From contig NZ_JAJAQC010000039.1 of the NCBI RefSeq assembly GCF_027604915.1, positions 1 through 64,000 on the forward strand: DNA of 64,000 nucleotides. The letters are read 5' to 3'. Both the position numbers and the translations under genes were made by a program. The number at the start of each line of letters is the position of its first letter. The stretch's first letter is position 1. Positions 1 through 11,295 of the stretch are shown piece by piece. Under the pieces are notes generated by a model. The model ran no database searches, was not told the origin of the DNA, and was given only the letters and a program-made list of their open reading frames with translations. This DNA is from Streptomonospora mangrovi (lineage in GTDB: Bacteria > Actinomycetota > Actinomycetes > Streptosporangiales > Streptosporangiaceae).

Positions 1-127
1 GGCGGGCGGCGGCGCGGGGGTGCGCGGCGACGCCGCTGACCAGGGGCGTGTTGTGGCGCTGCGTCAGCGCGTCGTCGCTGGTAGGCGCCTTGACGTGCGG
101 CAGGCGAACATAGAAGTCTGGGGCCAT
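1..127 (-). CDS. Possible start of an unidentified protein, cut by the window edge
   Basis: An open frame of 42 codons runs leftward from an ATG at 127 to the window edge without a stop. It begins MAPDFYVRLP and has a GAGGGG run just upstream that could be a ribosome binding site. I do not recognise the product. Its start codon overlaps that of the rightward GrpB-like gene, because the start sits in a near-palindrome centred on CATG, so at most one of the two starts may be used. The GrpB-like gene has internal alternatives, so this leftward gene is plausible. Support is weak because so little of it is visible. Confidence 0.35.
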   Translation of the reverse strand, partial: MAPDFYVRLPHVKAPTSDDALTQRHNTPLVSGVAAHPRAAAR

Positions 128-800
128 GCCCCTCGACCAGCTCCCTGAACCCGTTGCCGAGGCCCCGGGCGCCGAGGATCCGCGCGCCGGCTCCGGTGCT
201 CCCGCAGGCGGTGCCGGCGCCCCGCCGCCCCTGCCCTCGCGCGCCCCGGGCGCGGCCCCCGCGCCCCTCCAGCGCCCGCACTTCCGCGACGGCCGCGTGC
301 TGCTGGTCGACTACGACCCCAAATGGCCCTACCTCTACCAGCGCGAGGCCGACCGCATCCGCGACGCCCTGGGCGGCGCCGCGCTCGCCGTCGAGCACGT
401 CGGCTCCACCTCGGTGCCCGGGCTGGCGGCCAAGCCGTGCGTGGACGTGCTGCTGGCGGTGGCCGACCCCGCCGACGAGGACGCCTACGTCCCGCAACTT
501 GAGGCGGCGGGCTACGTGCTGCGGCACCGGGAGCCCGACTTCCACGAGCACCGGCTGCTCAACGGCCCCGACGTGAACGTCAACCTGCACGTGTTCGCCG
601 CCGGCTGCCCCGAGATCGAGCGGATGCTGCTGTTCCGCGACCGGCTGCGCGCCGACGGCGCCGACCGCGACCTGTACCTGCGCACCAAGCGGGCGCTGGC
701 CGAGCGCACCTGGCGCGAGGTGCAGGACTACGCCGACGCCAAGTCCGAGGTGGTCGAGGAGATCCTGGCGCGCGCCCGCGCGGCGGCCAAGCCCGCCTGA
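126..800 (+). CDS. GrpB family protein (UPF0157), nucleotidyltransferase-like
   Basis: The 224-residue product carries a complete GrpB/UPF0157 domain from about residue 58 onward, starting at VDYDPKWP and including the family signature VEHVGSTSVPGL near residue 90. The family has a nucleotidyltransferase-like fold; its function is not settled. Some members are fused to dephospho-CoA kinase (CoaE) in actinobacteria, but this one stands alone. The first 50 or so residues are Pro/Ala/Gly-rich and probably disordered or not translated. GTG codons near 298 would give a product trimmed to the domain, so the start is uncertain. The stop is followed by a short GC-rich spacer and a convergent trehalose gene. 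Confidence 0.85.
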   Translation: MPLDQLPEPVAEAPGAEDPRAGSGAPAGGAGAPPPLPSRAPGAAPAPLQRPHFRDGRVLLVDYDPKWPYLYQREADRIRDALGGAALAVEHVGSTSVPGLAAKPCVDVLLAVADPADEDAYVPQLEAAGYVLRHREPDFHEHRLLNGPDVNVNLHVFAAGCPEIERMLLFRDRLRADGADRDLYLRTKRALAERTWREVQDYADAKSEVVEEILARARAAAKPA

Positions 801-893
801 GGGCGGCGCCGCCGCGCGCTCCCGAGGTCGGGCGCGGACCGGTCCGGTATCGGTTCTGCGGGCGGGGACGACCGTCCCCGCCCCCCTCACGGC

Positions 894-2345
<1,452 letters not shown>

Positions 2346-2681
2346 CTCTCACCTGGTCACCCGGTCATCGCGCCGACGTTTCGTGCGACTACACCGATTT
2401 GACTACACGGGTGGCCGTCGGCGACAGGGTTCGTTAACGGAAGGTGTCATAGGTCTCGCCTTCAGCGCAGGCGCGCAAACACGAACGTGAGGGGCGCGGG
2501 CTCGCGTGCGGCCGCGCGGCGGGGCCGGTGGCGGCGCGGGCGCAGGTCCGGCGGGGCCCCTGGGCCGCCCCTCGGCGGGGGTGTTACCGGATCACCCTCG
2601 ATGGCAAAGCGGACGAAGCGTGGGTTACAGTGTCCCTCGGATCCGGCTGTATTCCGAGTCCGGACCGCACAATTTCACATT
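2346..2681. promoter_or_regulatory. Divergent intergenic region between otsA and the thrC riboswitch
   Basis: This 336-base gap must hold the leftward promoter of otsA and the rightward promoter of the thrC leader. It includes AT-richer patches near 2380-2460 and 2600-2680 that would suit promoters. I could not assign confident -35/-10 pairs. No coding signal of its own is seen: the frames crossing it are Arg/Gly-rich and lack start contexts. Confidence 0.4.
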
Positions 2682-2820
2682 GCTCATCCAGAGGGGTGGA
2701 GGGACCGGCCCTGCGAAGCCCCGGCAACCATCTCGGTGTGCGTTACTCGCGATCCCGCGAGGCGGCCGAGGCAGGTGCCAACTCCGGCCTGGACCAAAGT
2801 GGTCATCAGGAAAGATGAGG
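2682..2820 (+). promoter_or_regulatory. SAM-I (S-box) riboswitch upstream of thrC
   Basis: The S-box core is readable. GCTCATC opens P1, followed by CAGAGGGGTGGAGGGAC, the block GAAGCCCCGGCAACC near 2714-2729, a variable P3 arm, AGGTGCCAACTCC near 2773-2785, and GAAAGATGAGG closing P1. Bases 2683-2688 pair with 2814-2819. The class binds S-adenosylmethionine and normally turns expression off when bound. The 3' strand of P1 runs straight into GAGGGGAG, the likely ribosome binding site of thrC, whose ATG is at 2835. No run of Ts or long competing terminator is visible, so control of translation is the likelier mode. Confidence 0.93.
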
Positions 2821-2834
2821 GGAGACGCCTCGCA

Positions 2835-4103
2835 ATGGCGACCACCGCCGCCCAACCGGCCTCCGCCGCCGCCACCCGCCCCTTCGGCTCCGCCGCCGCG
2901 CTGTCGTGCCGCGAGTGCGGCGAGCGCTACGACCTCGCCCCGCGCTTCGCCTGCGAGTTCTGTTTCGGGCCGCTGGAGGTGGCCTACGACTTCGGCGACA
3001 TCACCCGCGAGGCCATCGAGCGCGGCCCCAAGAACATCTGGCGCTACGCCGACCTGCTGCCGGTGCCGGCCGACGTCGCCGAGCTGCCGAACATGAACCC
3101 CGGCCTCACCCCGCTGGTGCGGGCCGACCGGCTGGCCGCCGAACTGGGCATGCGCGCCCTGCACGTCAAGGACGACTCCGGCAACCCCACCCACTCCTTC
3201 AAGGACCGGGTGGTGGCCATGGCCGTCGAGGCCGCCCGCACCTTCGGCTTCCGCACGCTTTCCTGCTCCTCCACCGGCAACCTCGCCGGCGCGGTGGGCG
3301 CGGCCGCCGCGCGCGCCGGGTTCCGCTCGTGCGTGTTCATCCCGGCCGGCCTGGAGGAGGGCAAGGTCGTCATGGCGGCCGTCTACGGCGGCCAGGTGGT
3401 GGCCATCGACGGCACCTACGACGACGTCAACCGCTTCTGCTCGGAGCTGATCGGCGACCCCGCCGGCGAGGACTGGGGGTTCGTCAACGTCAACCTGCGC
3501 CCCTACTACGCCGAGGGCTCCAAGACCCTGGCCTATGAGATCGCCGAGCAGCTCGGCTGGCGGCTGCCCGAGCAGATCGTGATCCCGATCGCGTCGGGCT
3601 CCCAGCTCACCAAGATCGACAAGGGCTTCCGCGAGCTGGTGAAGCTGGGCCTGGTCGAGGACCGCCCCTACAAGGTGTTCGGCGCCCAGGCCACCGGGTG
3701 CTCGCCGGTGGCGCGGGCGTTCGAGGAGGGCCACGACGTCATCCAGCCGGTCAAGCCCGACACCATCGCCAAGTCGCTGGCCATCGGCAACCCGGCCGAC
3801 GGCCCCTACGTGCTCGACATCTGCCGCCGCACCGGCGGCGCGGTCGCCCACGTCGACGACGCCGCGGTGGTCGACTCCATCGCGCTGCTGGCCCGCACCG
3901 AGGGCGTGTTCGCCGAGACCGCCGGCGGTGTCACCACCGGTGTGCTGCGCAGGCTGCTGGCCGAGGGCGCGCTGGACCCCGGGGCCGAGACCGTGGTGCT
4001 CAACACCGGCGACGGCCTGAAGACCCTGAACGCGGTCCAGGCCGGGGTGACCGCCACCATCAAGCCGTCCCTGGACGTCTTCAAGGCCGCCGGGCTGGTC
4101 TAG
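2835..4103 (+). CDS. thrC: Threonine synthase
   Basis: A PLP enzyme of 422 residues converting O-phosphohomoserine to threonine. An N-terminal zinc ribbon has Cys25, Cys28, Cys40 and Cys43. The PLP lysine is Lys123 in the motif THSFKDR, and CSSTGNLAGA and a glycine-rich phosphate loop follow. The ATG at 2835 was chosen because GAGGGGAG lies about ten bases upstream, directly after the SAM-I aptamer, and because earlier in-frame codons fall inside the riboswitch. SAM control of a threonine enzyme makes sense: O-phosphohomoserine is the branch point to methionine. A cysO-type gene follows after 84 bases and may be co-transcribed. Confidence 0.96.
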   Translation: MATTAAQPASAAATRPFGSAAALSCRECGERYDLAPRFACEFCFGPLEVAYDFGDITREAIERGPKNIWRYADLLPVPADVAELPNMNPGLTPLVRADRLAAELGMRALHVKDDSGNPTHSFKDRVVAMAVEAARTFGFRTLSCSSTGNLAGAVGAAAARAGFRSCVFIPAGLEEGKVVMAAVYGGQVVAIDGTYDDVNRFCSELIGDPAGEDWGFVNVNLRPYYAEGSKTLAYEIAEQLGWRLPEQIVIPIASGSQLTKIDKGFRELVKLGLVEDRPYKVFGAQATGCSPVARAFEEGHDVIQPVKPDTIAKSLAIGNPADGPYVLDICRRTGGAVAHVDDAAVVDSIALLARTEGVFAETAGGVTTGVLRRLLAEGALDPGAETVVLNTGDGLKTLNAVQAGVTATIKPSLDVFKAAGLV

Positions 4104-4187
4104 CCCGCCGCAGGCGCCGCCCCCACGCACCGCAGCACCCGCCGTACCGCCGTACCGCACGAGCCAAGTCAAGGAGCACACCGCCCC

Positions 4188-4466
4188 ATGAGCGTCAGCG
4201 TCCGCGTCCCCACCATCCTGCGCACCTACACCAAGGACGCCGCCGAGGTCACCGCCGAGGGCGAGACCGTCCAGGAGGTCCTGGCCGACCTCGACGCCAA
4301 CTACCCGGGCATCCGGGCGCGCGTCGTGGACGACTCCGGCAAGATCCGCCGGTTCGTCAACGTCTACGTCGGCGACGAGGACGTCCGGTTCGCCCAGGGC
4401 CTGGACACCCCCACGGTGTCGGGAACCCAGATCTCGATCATCCCGGCGGTGGCCGGAGGCTGCTGA
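4188..4466 (+). CDS. cysO: CysO-type MoaD/ThiS sulfur-carrier protein with encoded C-terminal Gly-Gly-Cys
   Basis: This 92-residue ubiquitin-fold protein closely resembles mycobacterial CysO: it starts with VRVPTILR, has the core RRFVNVYVGDEDVRF and ends SIIPAVAGGC. CysO carries sulfur as a C-terminal thiocarboxylate and passes it to O-phosphoserine through CysM; the JAMM protease Mec then frees cysteine. The usual mature end is Gly-Gly. Here the gene itself encodes one more residue, a cysteine, so the carrier would be born as a CysO-Cys-like form needing trimming before its first charge. No cysM or mec gene is in the window. The gene follows thrC by 84 bases, with AAGGAG just before the ATG. 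Confidence 0.88.
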   Translation: MSVSVRVPTILRTYTKDAAEVTAEGETVQEVLADLDANYPGIRARVVDDSGKIRRFVNVYVGDEDVRFAQGLDTPTVSGTQISIIPAVAGGC

Positions 4467-4660
4467 CCCGCCGGCCGCCCGGCCCGCGCCCCCGCCCCTG
4501 CGGCGGACCGGCGCGGGCCGCGTCGTGTCCGGACCGGGACCGGACCAGGGCCGGACCAGGACCCGACCAGCGGCTTCGCGGGGTCGCGGGGGTGTCCGCG
4601 CCGGGCCGCGAACGCCGTGTTGACCTGCGGGTAGCCCGCCGGGGAAAACTTCGGGAGGCG

Positions 4661-4690
4661 TTTGCACTCGCCTAGGGAGAGTGCTAAAAA
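4661..4690 (+). promoter_or_regulatory. groEL promoter overlapping the first CIRCE-type HrcA operator
   Basis: The inverted repeat TTTGCACTC, nine bases, GAGTGCTAA spans 4661-4687 and differs from the CIRCE consensus (TTAGCACTC-N9-GAGTGCTAA) at one base. A TTGCAC -35 hexamer (4662-4667) and a TAAAAA -10 hexamer (4685-4690) sit 17 bases apart on it. HrcA bound here would directly block RNA polymerase. The arrangement matches the usual actinobacterial groE promoter. Confidence 0.85.
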
Positions 4691-4698
4691 GGGGATCG

Positions 4699-6482
<1,784 letters not shown>

Positions 6483-6541
6483 GACTCTTCTCCACCGAGG
6501 AGTCTGGAGTCCGGGTACGCGAACACAGTGCCTGCGACGAA

Positions 6542-6571
6542 CGGGCGGTCCCCCGCGAGGGGGGCCGCCCG
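6542..6571 (+). terminator. Terminator hairpin after groEL
   Basis: CGGGCGG and CCGCCCG, extended by a C run and a G run, form a very stable stem around a short GCGA loop, starting 60 bases past the groEL stop. There is no T run, as is common for actinobacterial terminators. Confidence 0.75.
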
Positions 6572-6824
6572 CTTCGCGTTCGCGGGGCCGGCGCGCCGGG
6601 GCACTGCGGGGGAGCGCCGGGCGGCGGGGCCGGCGGTGCCGGCGGTGCGGCGCACCATCCCCCGCCGCCCCGCCTCCACCCGCCGCGAAGCCCCCGGTGG
6701 TAGCGTCGCAACCGCCTCGACCGCGCCCCGCCGGGCGCGGCCGAAAGCGCCGCACCACCCCCGGGCCGGCCCGGCCCGCACCCCGCGCGGCGGCCACGCG
6801 CGGCCACCAGCACAGGAGGCGACG

Positions 6825-7589
6825 ATGACCGCACCCCGGATCCGCACCGACGACACGGCCGCGGTCCTCGACCTCGTCGAGGACGCCACGCGCCGCCTGC
6901 TGGACACGGTCGCCGCGATGCGCCCCGACCAGGTCGGCGAGCCCTCGCTGCTGCCGGAGTGGACGCGCGGCCACGTGCTCGCCCACGTGGCGCGCAACGC
7001 CGACGCCCTGACCGGCGTGCTGGAGGGCGCCCAGGAGGGGCGCCGGGTGGACATGTACCCCGGCGAGGACGCGCGCGCCCAGGACATCGCCGACGGCGCC
7101 GGCCGGCCGCCCCAGGAGCAGGCCGCCGACATCGAGGCCGCCGCCGAGCGCTTCGCGCGCGTGGCGCGCGAGACCGGCGGCCAGGCGTGGGAATTCGAGG
7201 TGGTGCACCGCTCCGGTGCCCGGTTCCCGGCCTCGGCGCTGCCGTGGAAGCGGCTGGCGGAGGTGGAGTACCACCACGTCGACCTCGGCCTCGGCTACCG
7301 GCCCAAGGACTGGCCCGAGGAGTTCGTCGGCCACGAACTGGCGCTGCTGACCGGCCGCTTCGCGGTGGCCGAGGAGGTGCCGCCGGTGCTGCTGCGCGTC
7401 GCCGAGACCGGCACCGAGTTCCGCATCGGCGCGGCGGCCGGCCCGGCCGTCACCGCCGAGGGCGCCGCCGGCGACCTCCTCGCCTGGCTGTCGGGGCGCG
7501 CCGACGGGTCGGCCCTGATCGTGCACCGGGGCGGCACCCCGATGGCGGATCCGGCCGCGGTCCTGCCCGCGCTGCCCGCGATGGCCTGA
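6825..7589 (+). CDS. Maleylpyruvate isomerase family mycothiol-dependent enzyme
   Basis: The 254-residue product matches the DinB-like mycothiol-dependent maleylpyruvate isomerase family from end to end. The metal ligands expected from the characterised enzyme align as His54 (in WTRGHVLAH), Glu146 and His150 (in AEVEYHHVDLG), keeping the family spacing. Such proteins use mycothiol, the actinobacterial thiol, for isomerase or transferase chemistry; the true substrate here is unknown and need not be maleylpyruvate. The ATG at 6825 has a perfect AGGAGG six bases upstream, so the upstream reading frame is not used. It stands alone between groEL and a LysR gene, with no aromatic-degradation genes nearby. 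Confidence 0.88.
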   Translation: MTAPRIRTDDTAAVLDLVEDATRRLLDTVAAMRPDQVGEPSLLPEWTRGHVLAHVARNADALTGVLEGAQEGRRVDMYPGEDARAQDIADGAGRPPQEQAADIEAAAERFARVARETGGQAWEFEVVHRSGARFPASALPWKRLAEVEYHHVDLGLGYRPKDWPEEFVGHELALLTGRFAVAEEVPPVLLRVAETGTEFRIGAAAGPAVTAEGAAGDLLAWLSGRADGSALIVHRGGTPMADPAAVLPALPAMA

Positions 7590-7919
7590 GGAGAGGAGTT
7601 CGGACGGGGTGCGGGGGCGCGTTGCGGCGGGCGGCACCTGCGCCGACCGTCCCGCCGCGCCGCCGACCGCCGGTCGTGCCGCCCGCGCCCTTGGAGCCGG
7701 CCGTTCGGAAGGGCGGGGCGCGGCCGCGCCGAGCGACCCGCCGCACCGGCGGCCCGAAAATTCCCCGAAACCCGGAAAACGCCTTGTGAATGCGGTATTC
7801 GCACACTGGGATTGGCGCCCGGGAATGGTCGGCGGGCGGCGTCGCATTTCCATCACCGTTAACTGGATACGGTATGCGTGAGGCGATCCGGTGGGAATCC
7901 GCCGGGTGCCGACCTCGTG
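7590..7919. other. 330-base spacer, no gene seen
   Basis: The spacer separates the mycothiol-dependent enzyme from the convergent LysR gene. The left half is GC-rich and low in complexity. From about 7755 the base composition drops and includes runs such as GAAAATTCCCCGAAA. I see no convincing start context, RNA gene or repeat. Confidence 0.5.
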
Positions 7920-8900
7920 TTACGCCGGCCCTGCGCCCACCGCGTCCACAGTGCCGACCGTGCCCCGCGGCGAATCCACCGGCGCTCCCACGACGTCGAT
8001 CGCCGTTTTGACGAAAAGGTCCACAGCCGGGCACAGCAGGCCGGCCGGGTCGTCGGGCCAGGCCAGCGCCATGGCGTAGGGGCTGGCGTCGGCCACCGGA
8101 AGGTACACCACATCCGGGCGCGGGTTGCGCTCGGCGACGTGGTGGGGCACCAGCGCCAGCGCCTGGCCCAGGCCCACGACCTCCAGCAGTTGCTGCATGT
8201 CGTGGACCAGGGGGCCGGCGGGGTCCTCGGCGGCCTCGCCGGGTTCGGCGCGGTCGGCGTCGGCGCGGTCCTGGCCGGTGACGTAGCGGCGGGCGGCGTC
8301 GGTGTCGCCCGGCCAGCGCGGGAACGGCTCCCCCGCCAGGTCGGCGCAGCGCAGTTCGGCGCGGGAGGCCAGCGGGTGCGCGGCGGGCACCGCCGCCACC
8401 CGCCGCTCCTCCAGCAGCGGCAGCACGGCCAGTCCGCGCCGGTCGTAGGGGGTGCTGATGACCGCGATGTCGGCGTGGCCGCCGCGCACGGCGGCCGCCG
8501 GGGCGCGGTAGCCGCTGACCGCGATGGCGGTGGCGGGGGCGCCCGGCAGCGCCGCGTAGGCGTCCACGATCCGGCGCAGCACCTCGGTGCCGCGTCCGGG
8601 TTCGGCGGTTGCGGTGAGGGCGGGCGCGGCGCGGGCCGCGCGCCGGGTGCGCCGAGTGGCCGCCGAGACGACCTCCAGCACCTTGCGGCCCTCGTCGCGC
8701 AGGGTGAGTCCGGCGGCGGTGAGCCGCAGGGCGCGGTGGCCGCGTTCGAACAGCGGAGCGCCCAGCCGCCGCTCCATGCGCTTTACGGCCCGGGACAGCG
8801 GAGGCTGGGACATGCCCAGGCGGGCCGCCGCTCGCGAGAAATTGCGCTCTTCGGCGACGGCCAGGAAGTAGCGGATTTCGCGCACGTCGAAGTCCTCCAT
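7920..8900 (-). CDS. LysR family transcriptional regulator
   Basis: The 326-residue product has an N-terminal winged helix-turn-helix (about residues 7-65; FLAVAEERNFSRAAARLGMSQ-type recognition region followed by LSRAVKRMERRLG) and a LysR substrate-binding domain from about residue 95. It probably senses a small metabolite and controls the divergent DoxX gene at 8994. The start ATG at 8900 lies inside an inverted repeat, ATACC-TTAAG-GGTAT, which would let the protein repress itself. The C-terminal third is poorer in clear motifs. The effector cannot be told from the sequence. Confidence 0.9.
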   Translation of the reverse strand: MEDFDVREIRYFLAVAEERNFSRAAARLGMSQPPLSRAVKRMERRLGAPLFERGHRALRLTAAGLTLRDEGRKVLEVVSAATRRTRRAARAAPALTATAEPGRGTEVLRRIVDAYAALPGAPATAIAVSGYRAPAAAVRGGHADIAVISTPYDRRGLAVLPLLEERRVAAVPAAHPLASRAELRCADLAGEPFPRWPGDTDAARRYVTGQDRADADRAEPGEAAEDPAGPLVHDMQQLLEVVGLGQALALVPHHVAERNPRPDVVYLPVADASPYAMALAWPDDPAGLLCPAVDLFVKTAIDVVGAPVDSPRGTVGTVDAVGAGPA

Positions 8901-8935
8901 ACCTTAAGGGTATATCGGTATTCGCGATCGGTATT
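8899..8935. promoter_or_regulatory. Likely LysR operator between the LysR and DoxX genes
   Basis: ATACC-TTAAG-GGTAT (8899-8913) is a 15-base inverted repeat fitting the LysR T-N11-A pattern. It is followed by two direct copies of ATCGGTATT at 8914-8922 and 8927-8935. The site overlaps the regulator's own start codon and lies 60-90 bases before the DoxX gene. Both facts fit a shared autoregulatory and activating site. Confidence 0.6.
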
Positions 8936-8993
8936 TCCCGTAACAGCGTCATCGCTGGTCAAATGGAAGGTATCCCCCAAAAAAGGAGACCAG

Positions 8994-9455
8994 ATGAAAT
9001 ACCTGGTACGGTCCGACGCGCTTCTCACCGACGTGGCGTTCCTGCTGGTGCGGGTCTGTGTCGGCGCCGTCTTCCTGGCCCACGGCTGGGACGCGGTGGT
9101 CAACCGGGGCGTGGCCGAGATGGTCCCCGGCCACCGCGAGATGGGCATCCCCCTCCCCGAGTTGAGCGCCCCGTTCCTGGCCTACGGCGAACTCGTCGGC
9201 GGCGTGCTGCTCATCGTCGGCGCCGCCACCCGCGCCGCCGCCGTCGTCCTGACGGTCATCATGGGCGGCGCCTGGGTCTTCGTCCACGCCGAGGGCGGGC
9301 TGATGCTGGCCAACGGCGGCTTCGAGTACGTCATGGTGCTCGCCGCCATCTGCCTGCTGGTCCTGGTCCACGGGCCGGGCCGGTTCAGCACCGACGCCCT
9401 GGCCGCCGGCCGGTTCGGCGCGCCGGTACCCGAGCGGCCCACCGCGCGGGCCTGA
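8994..9455 (+). CDS. DoxX family membrane protein
   Basis: The 153-residue product has four predicted membrane helices and the family pattern RVCVGAVFLAHGWD in helix one, AYGELVGGVLLIVGAATR in helix two, and a short charged C-terminus. DoxX-like proteins are small inner-membrane proteins; some are linked to quinone oxidoreductases or oxidative-stress complexes, but most have no assigned reaction. The ATG at 8994 is preceded by AAAAGGAG. It is divergent from the LysR gene, with operator-like repeats between, so it is the prime target of that regulator. Confidence 0.88.
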   Translation: MKYLVRSDALLTDVAFLLVRVCVGAVFLAHGWDAVVNRGVAEMVPGHREMGIPLPELSAPFLAYGELVGGVLLIVGAATRAAAVVLTVIMGGAWVFVHAEGGLMLANGGFEYVMVLAAICLLVLVHGPGRFSTDALAAGRFGAPVPERPTARA

Positions 9456-9620
9456 AGGATCCGCACGGCCCCACGTGCCAGGCGCGGGGGCGCACCCCTG
9501 CCCCGGGGCGCGCCCCCGCGCCGCGTGCCGGTGCGGGCGGCCGGGCGCGGGCCGGAACGGCACCCGGGGGCACCCCCCGCGCGGCGGGAATTCCCGGCGG
9601 TGCGGGCTGTTGCAACCAGC

Positions 9621-10661
9621 GTGAGCACGTTGCCGCCCGACCTCCGCCTCTCCGTCCTCGACCGCTCCAGCATCCGGCAGGGGCAGGCCCCCGCCCAGGC
9701 GCTGCGCGACACCGTGCGCTTCGCGCGGCAGGCCGAGGAACTGGGCTACCACCGGTTCTGGGTGGCCGAGCACCACAGCGTCCCCGGAGTCGCCGGCTCG
9801 GCGCCCACCGTGCTCGCGGCGGCTATCGCGGCGGCCACCTCCCGCATCCGGGTCGGCACCGGCGGGGTGATGCTGCCCAACCACCAGCCGCTCGTGGTGG
9901 CCGAGCAGTTCGGCGTCCTCGACGCCCTGCACCCCGGCCGGATCGACATGGGCATCGGCCGCTCCCTGGGCTTCACCTCGGGCATCCGCCGCGCCCTCGA
10001 ACGCGGCGCCGACGCCGCCGACGACTTCCCCGACCAGCTCGCCCGGCTGCTCGGGTTCCTCACCGGCGAGCAGAGCGACCACCCCGGCGTGCACGCCGTC
10101 CCCGGCGAGGGCGCCGGGGCCGCGCCGTTCCTGCTGGCCACCGGCGCGGGCGCGGCGACGGCCGCCGAACTGGGCCTGCCGCTGGTCATCGCGCCCGTGG
10201 GCGGGACCGAGCGCATGGCCGGGCTGGTCGCGGACTACCGGGCGGGCTTCCGGCCCTCGCGGTGGGCGCCGCGCCCCTACGTCGTGGTCTCGACCAACGT
10301 CGCGGTCGCCGGCACCGCCGAGGCGGCCCGCCGGCTGCTGGTCCCCGAGGCGTGGTCGTTCGCCTACTCGCGCACCCACGCGGTGTTCCCGCCGCTGGTG
10401 AGTGCCGAGGAGGTCGAGGCGCGCACGATGACCGGGCGCGAGCGCGACCGCTTCGAGGAGGCCATGACCGGGCACGTCCACGGCACCGAGGAGCAGGTGG
10501 CCCGGCGGCTGGCCGACCTGGTGGAGCGCACCGGCGCCGACGAGGTGCTGGTGACGCTGAGCACCTACGACCGCGCCGAGATGCTGGACTCCTACACCCG
10601 TCTGGCGCGCCTGGCGGGCCTCACCCCCGCCCGGCCGGCGGCGGCCCCCGCCGCCGGCTGA
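9621..10661 (+). CDS. LLM-class flavin-dependent oxidoreductase (MsnO8-like)
   Basis: The 346-residue product is a bacterial-luciferase-like flavin monooxygenase of the MsnO8-type subgroup: LSVLDRSSIRQG at the start, FWVAEHHSVPGVAGSAP, RIRVGTGGVMLPNHQPL, and a long family tail ending in a Pro/Ala stretch. Members use reduced FMN and oxygen; the substrate is unknown. The GTG at 9621 puts the protein start at the first conserved strand, but no good ribosome binding site precedes it. The transcript could be leaderless or the start could be slightly off. It is alone, with no flavin reductase beside it. A hairpin follows and faces the convergent NUDIX gene. Confidence 0.9.
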   Translation: MSTLPPDLRLSVLDRSSIRQGQAPAQALRDTVRFARQAEELGYHRFWVAEHHSVPGVAGSAPTVLAAAIAAATSRIRVGTGGVMLPNHQPLVVAEQFGVLDALHPGRIDMGIGRSLGFTSGIRRALERGADAADDFPDQLARLLGFLTGEQSDHPGVHAVPGEGAGAAPFLLATGAGAATAAELGLPLVIAPVGGTERMAGLVADYRAGFRPSRWAPRPYVVVSTNVAVAGTAEAARRLLVPEAWSFAYSRTHAVFPPLVSAEEVEARTMTGRERDRFEEAMTGHVHGTEEQVARRLADLVERTGADEVLVTLSTYDRAEMLDSYTRLARLAGLTPARPAAAPAAG

Positions 10662-10669
10662 GGAGGAGG

Positions 10670-10714
10670 GCGGCCGGCACTCACCGCAGGGGCGGTGGGG
10701 CGGTGGCCGGCCGC
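10670..10714. terminator. Hairpin between convergent LLM oxidoreductase and NUDIX genes
   Basis: GCGGCCGG (10670-10677) pairs with CCGGCCGC (10707-10714), and CACCGC can pair inside with GCGGTG. The position just after one stop and just before the other suits a two-way terminator. It is GC-rich DNA, so chance pairing is possible. Confidence 0.5.
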
Positions 10715-10729
10715 GCCGAGCAGTCGGGG

Positions 10730-11155
10730 TCAGTCGATGAGGTCGCGCTCGCGCAGCCGGTCCAGGACGCGGCGCACGGCCGGTGCGCAGCGGTCGCGGT
10801 CGGCGTGGGCGAACCACGCCAGGTCGGCGATCTCGTTGGCGGCGACCGGCGTGCCCGTGTGCTCGGCGGTGTAGCAGGACAGCCGCACCCGGGTGCCCTC
10901 CGGGTAGTGGTCGGCGGCCTCGTCGACCACCGTGAACGGGGCGATGGTGCCGGGCAGCAGCGTCACCCCGACCTCCTCGGCGGCCTCGCGCGCCACCGCC
11001 TCGGCGTCGCTCTCGCCGGGCTCGCGCTTGCCGCCCGGCAGGTAGTACAGCTCCCGGCCGATCGTGCGGGCGCACAGCAGCCGCCGGTCGCGCACGTGCA
11101 CCCACGCCAGGGCGTCGATCACGGGCGCGGGCGCGGCGGGTTCTCGTGGTGTCAT
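10730..11155 (-). CDS. NUDIX hydrolase
   Basis: The 141-residue product has a complete Nudix box: Gly42, five residues, Glu48, seven residues, then REAAEEVGV (Arg56-Val64). The two adjacent glutamates Glu60 and Glu61 are the metal-binding and catalytic pair. Family members hydrolyse nucleoside diphosphates linked to another moiety; the substrate is not readable from the sequence. The sequence DLAWFAHAD near the C-terminus is typical of MutT-like actinobacterial members. The ATG at 11155 is the first in frame. It is convergent to the LLM gene and divergent from the LURP-one gene. Confidence 0.92.
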   Translation of the reverse strand: MTPREPAAPAPVIDALAWVHVRDRRLLCARTIGRELYYLPGGKREPGESDAEAVAREAAEEVGVTLLPGTIAPFTVVDEAADHYPEGTRVRLSCYTAEHTGTPVAANEIADLAWFAHADRDRCAPAVRRVLDRLRERDLID

Positions 11156-11295
11156 GGGGCCGACTCTAGGACCGGCGGCGCCCGGCCGGGATCACGGGGG
11201 CGGCCGCGCGCCGCCGGCGGGGCGGGGGACGGGGAGGGAGCGCCGCACGTGCGCCGAGGGGAACCACCGGGGCGCCCCGCGCGTCCAACCCGTTC

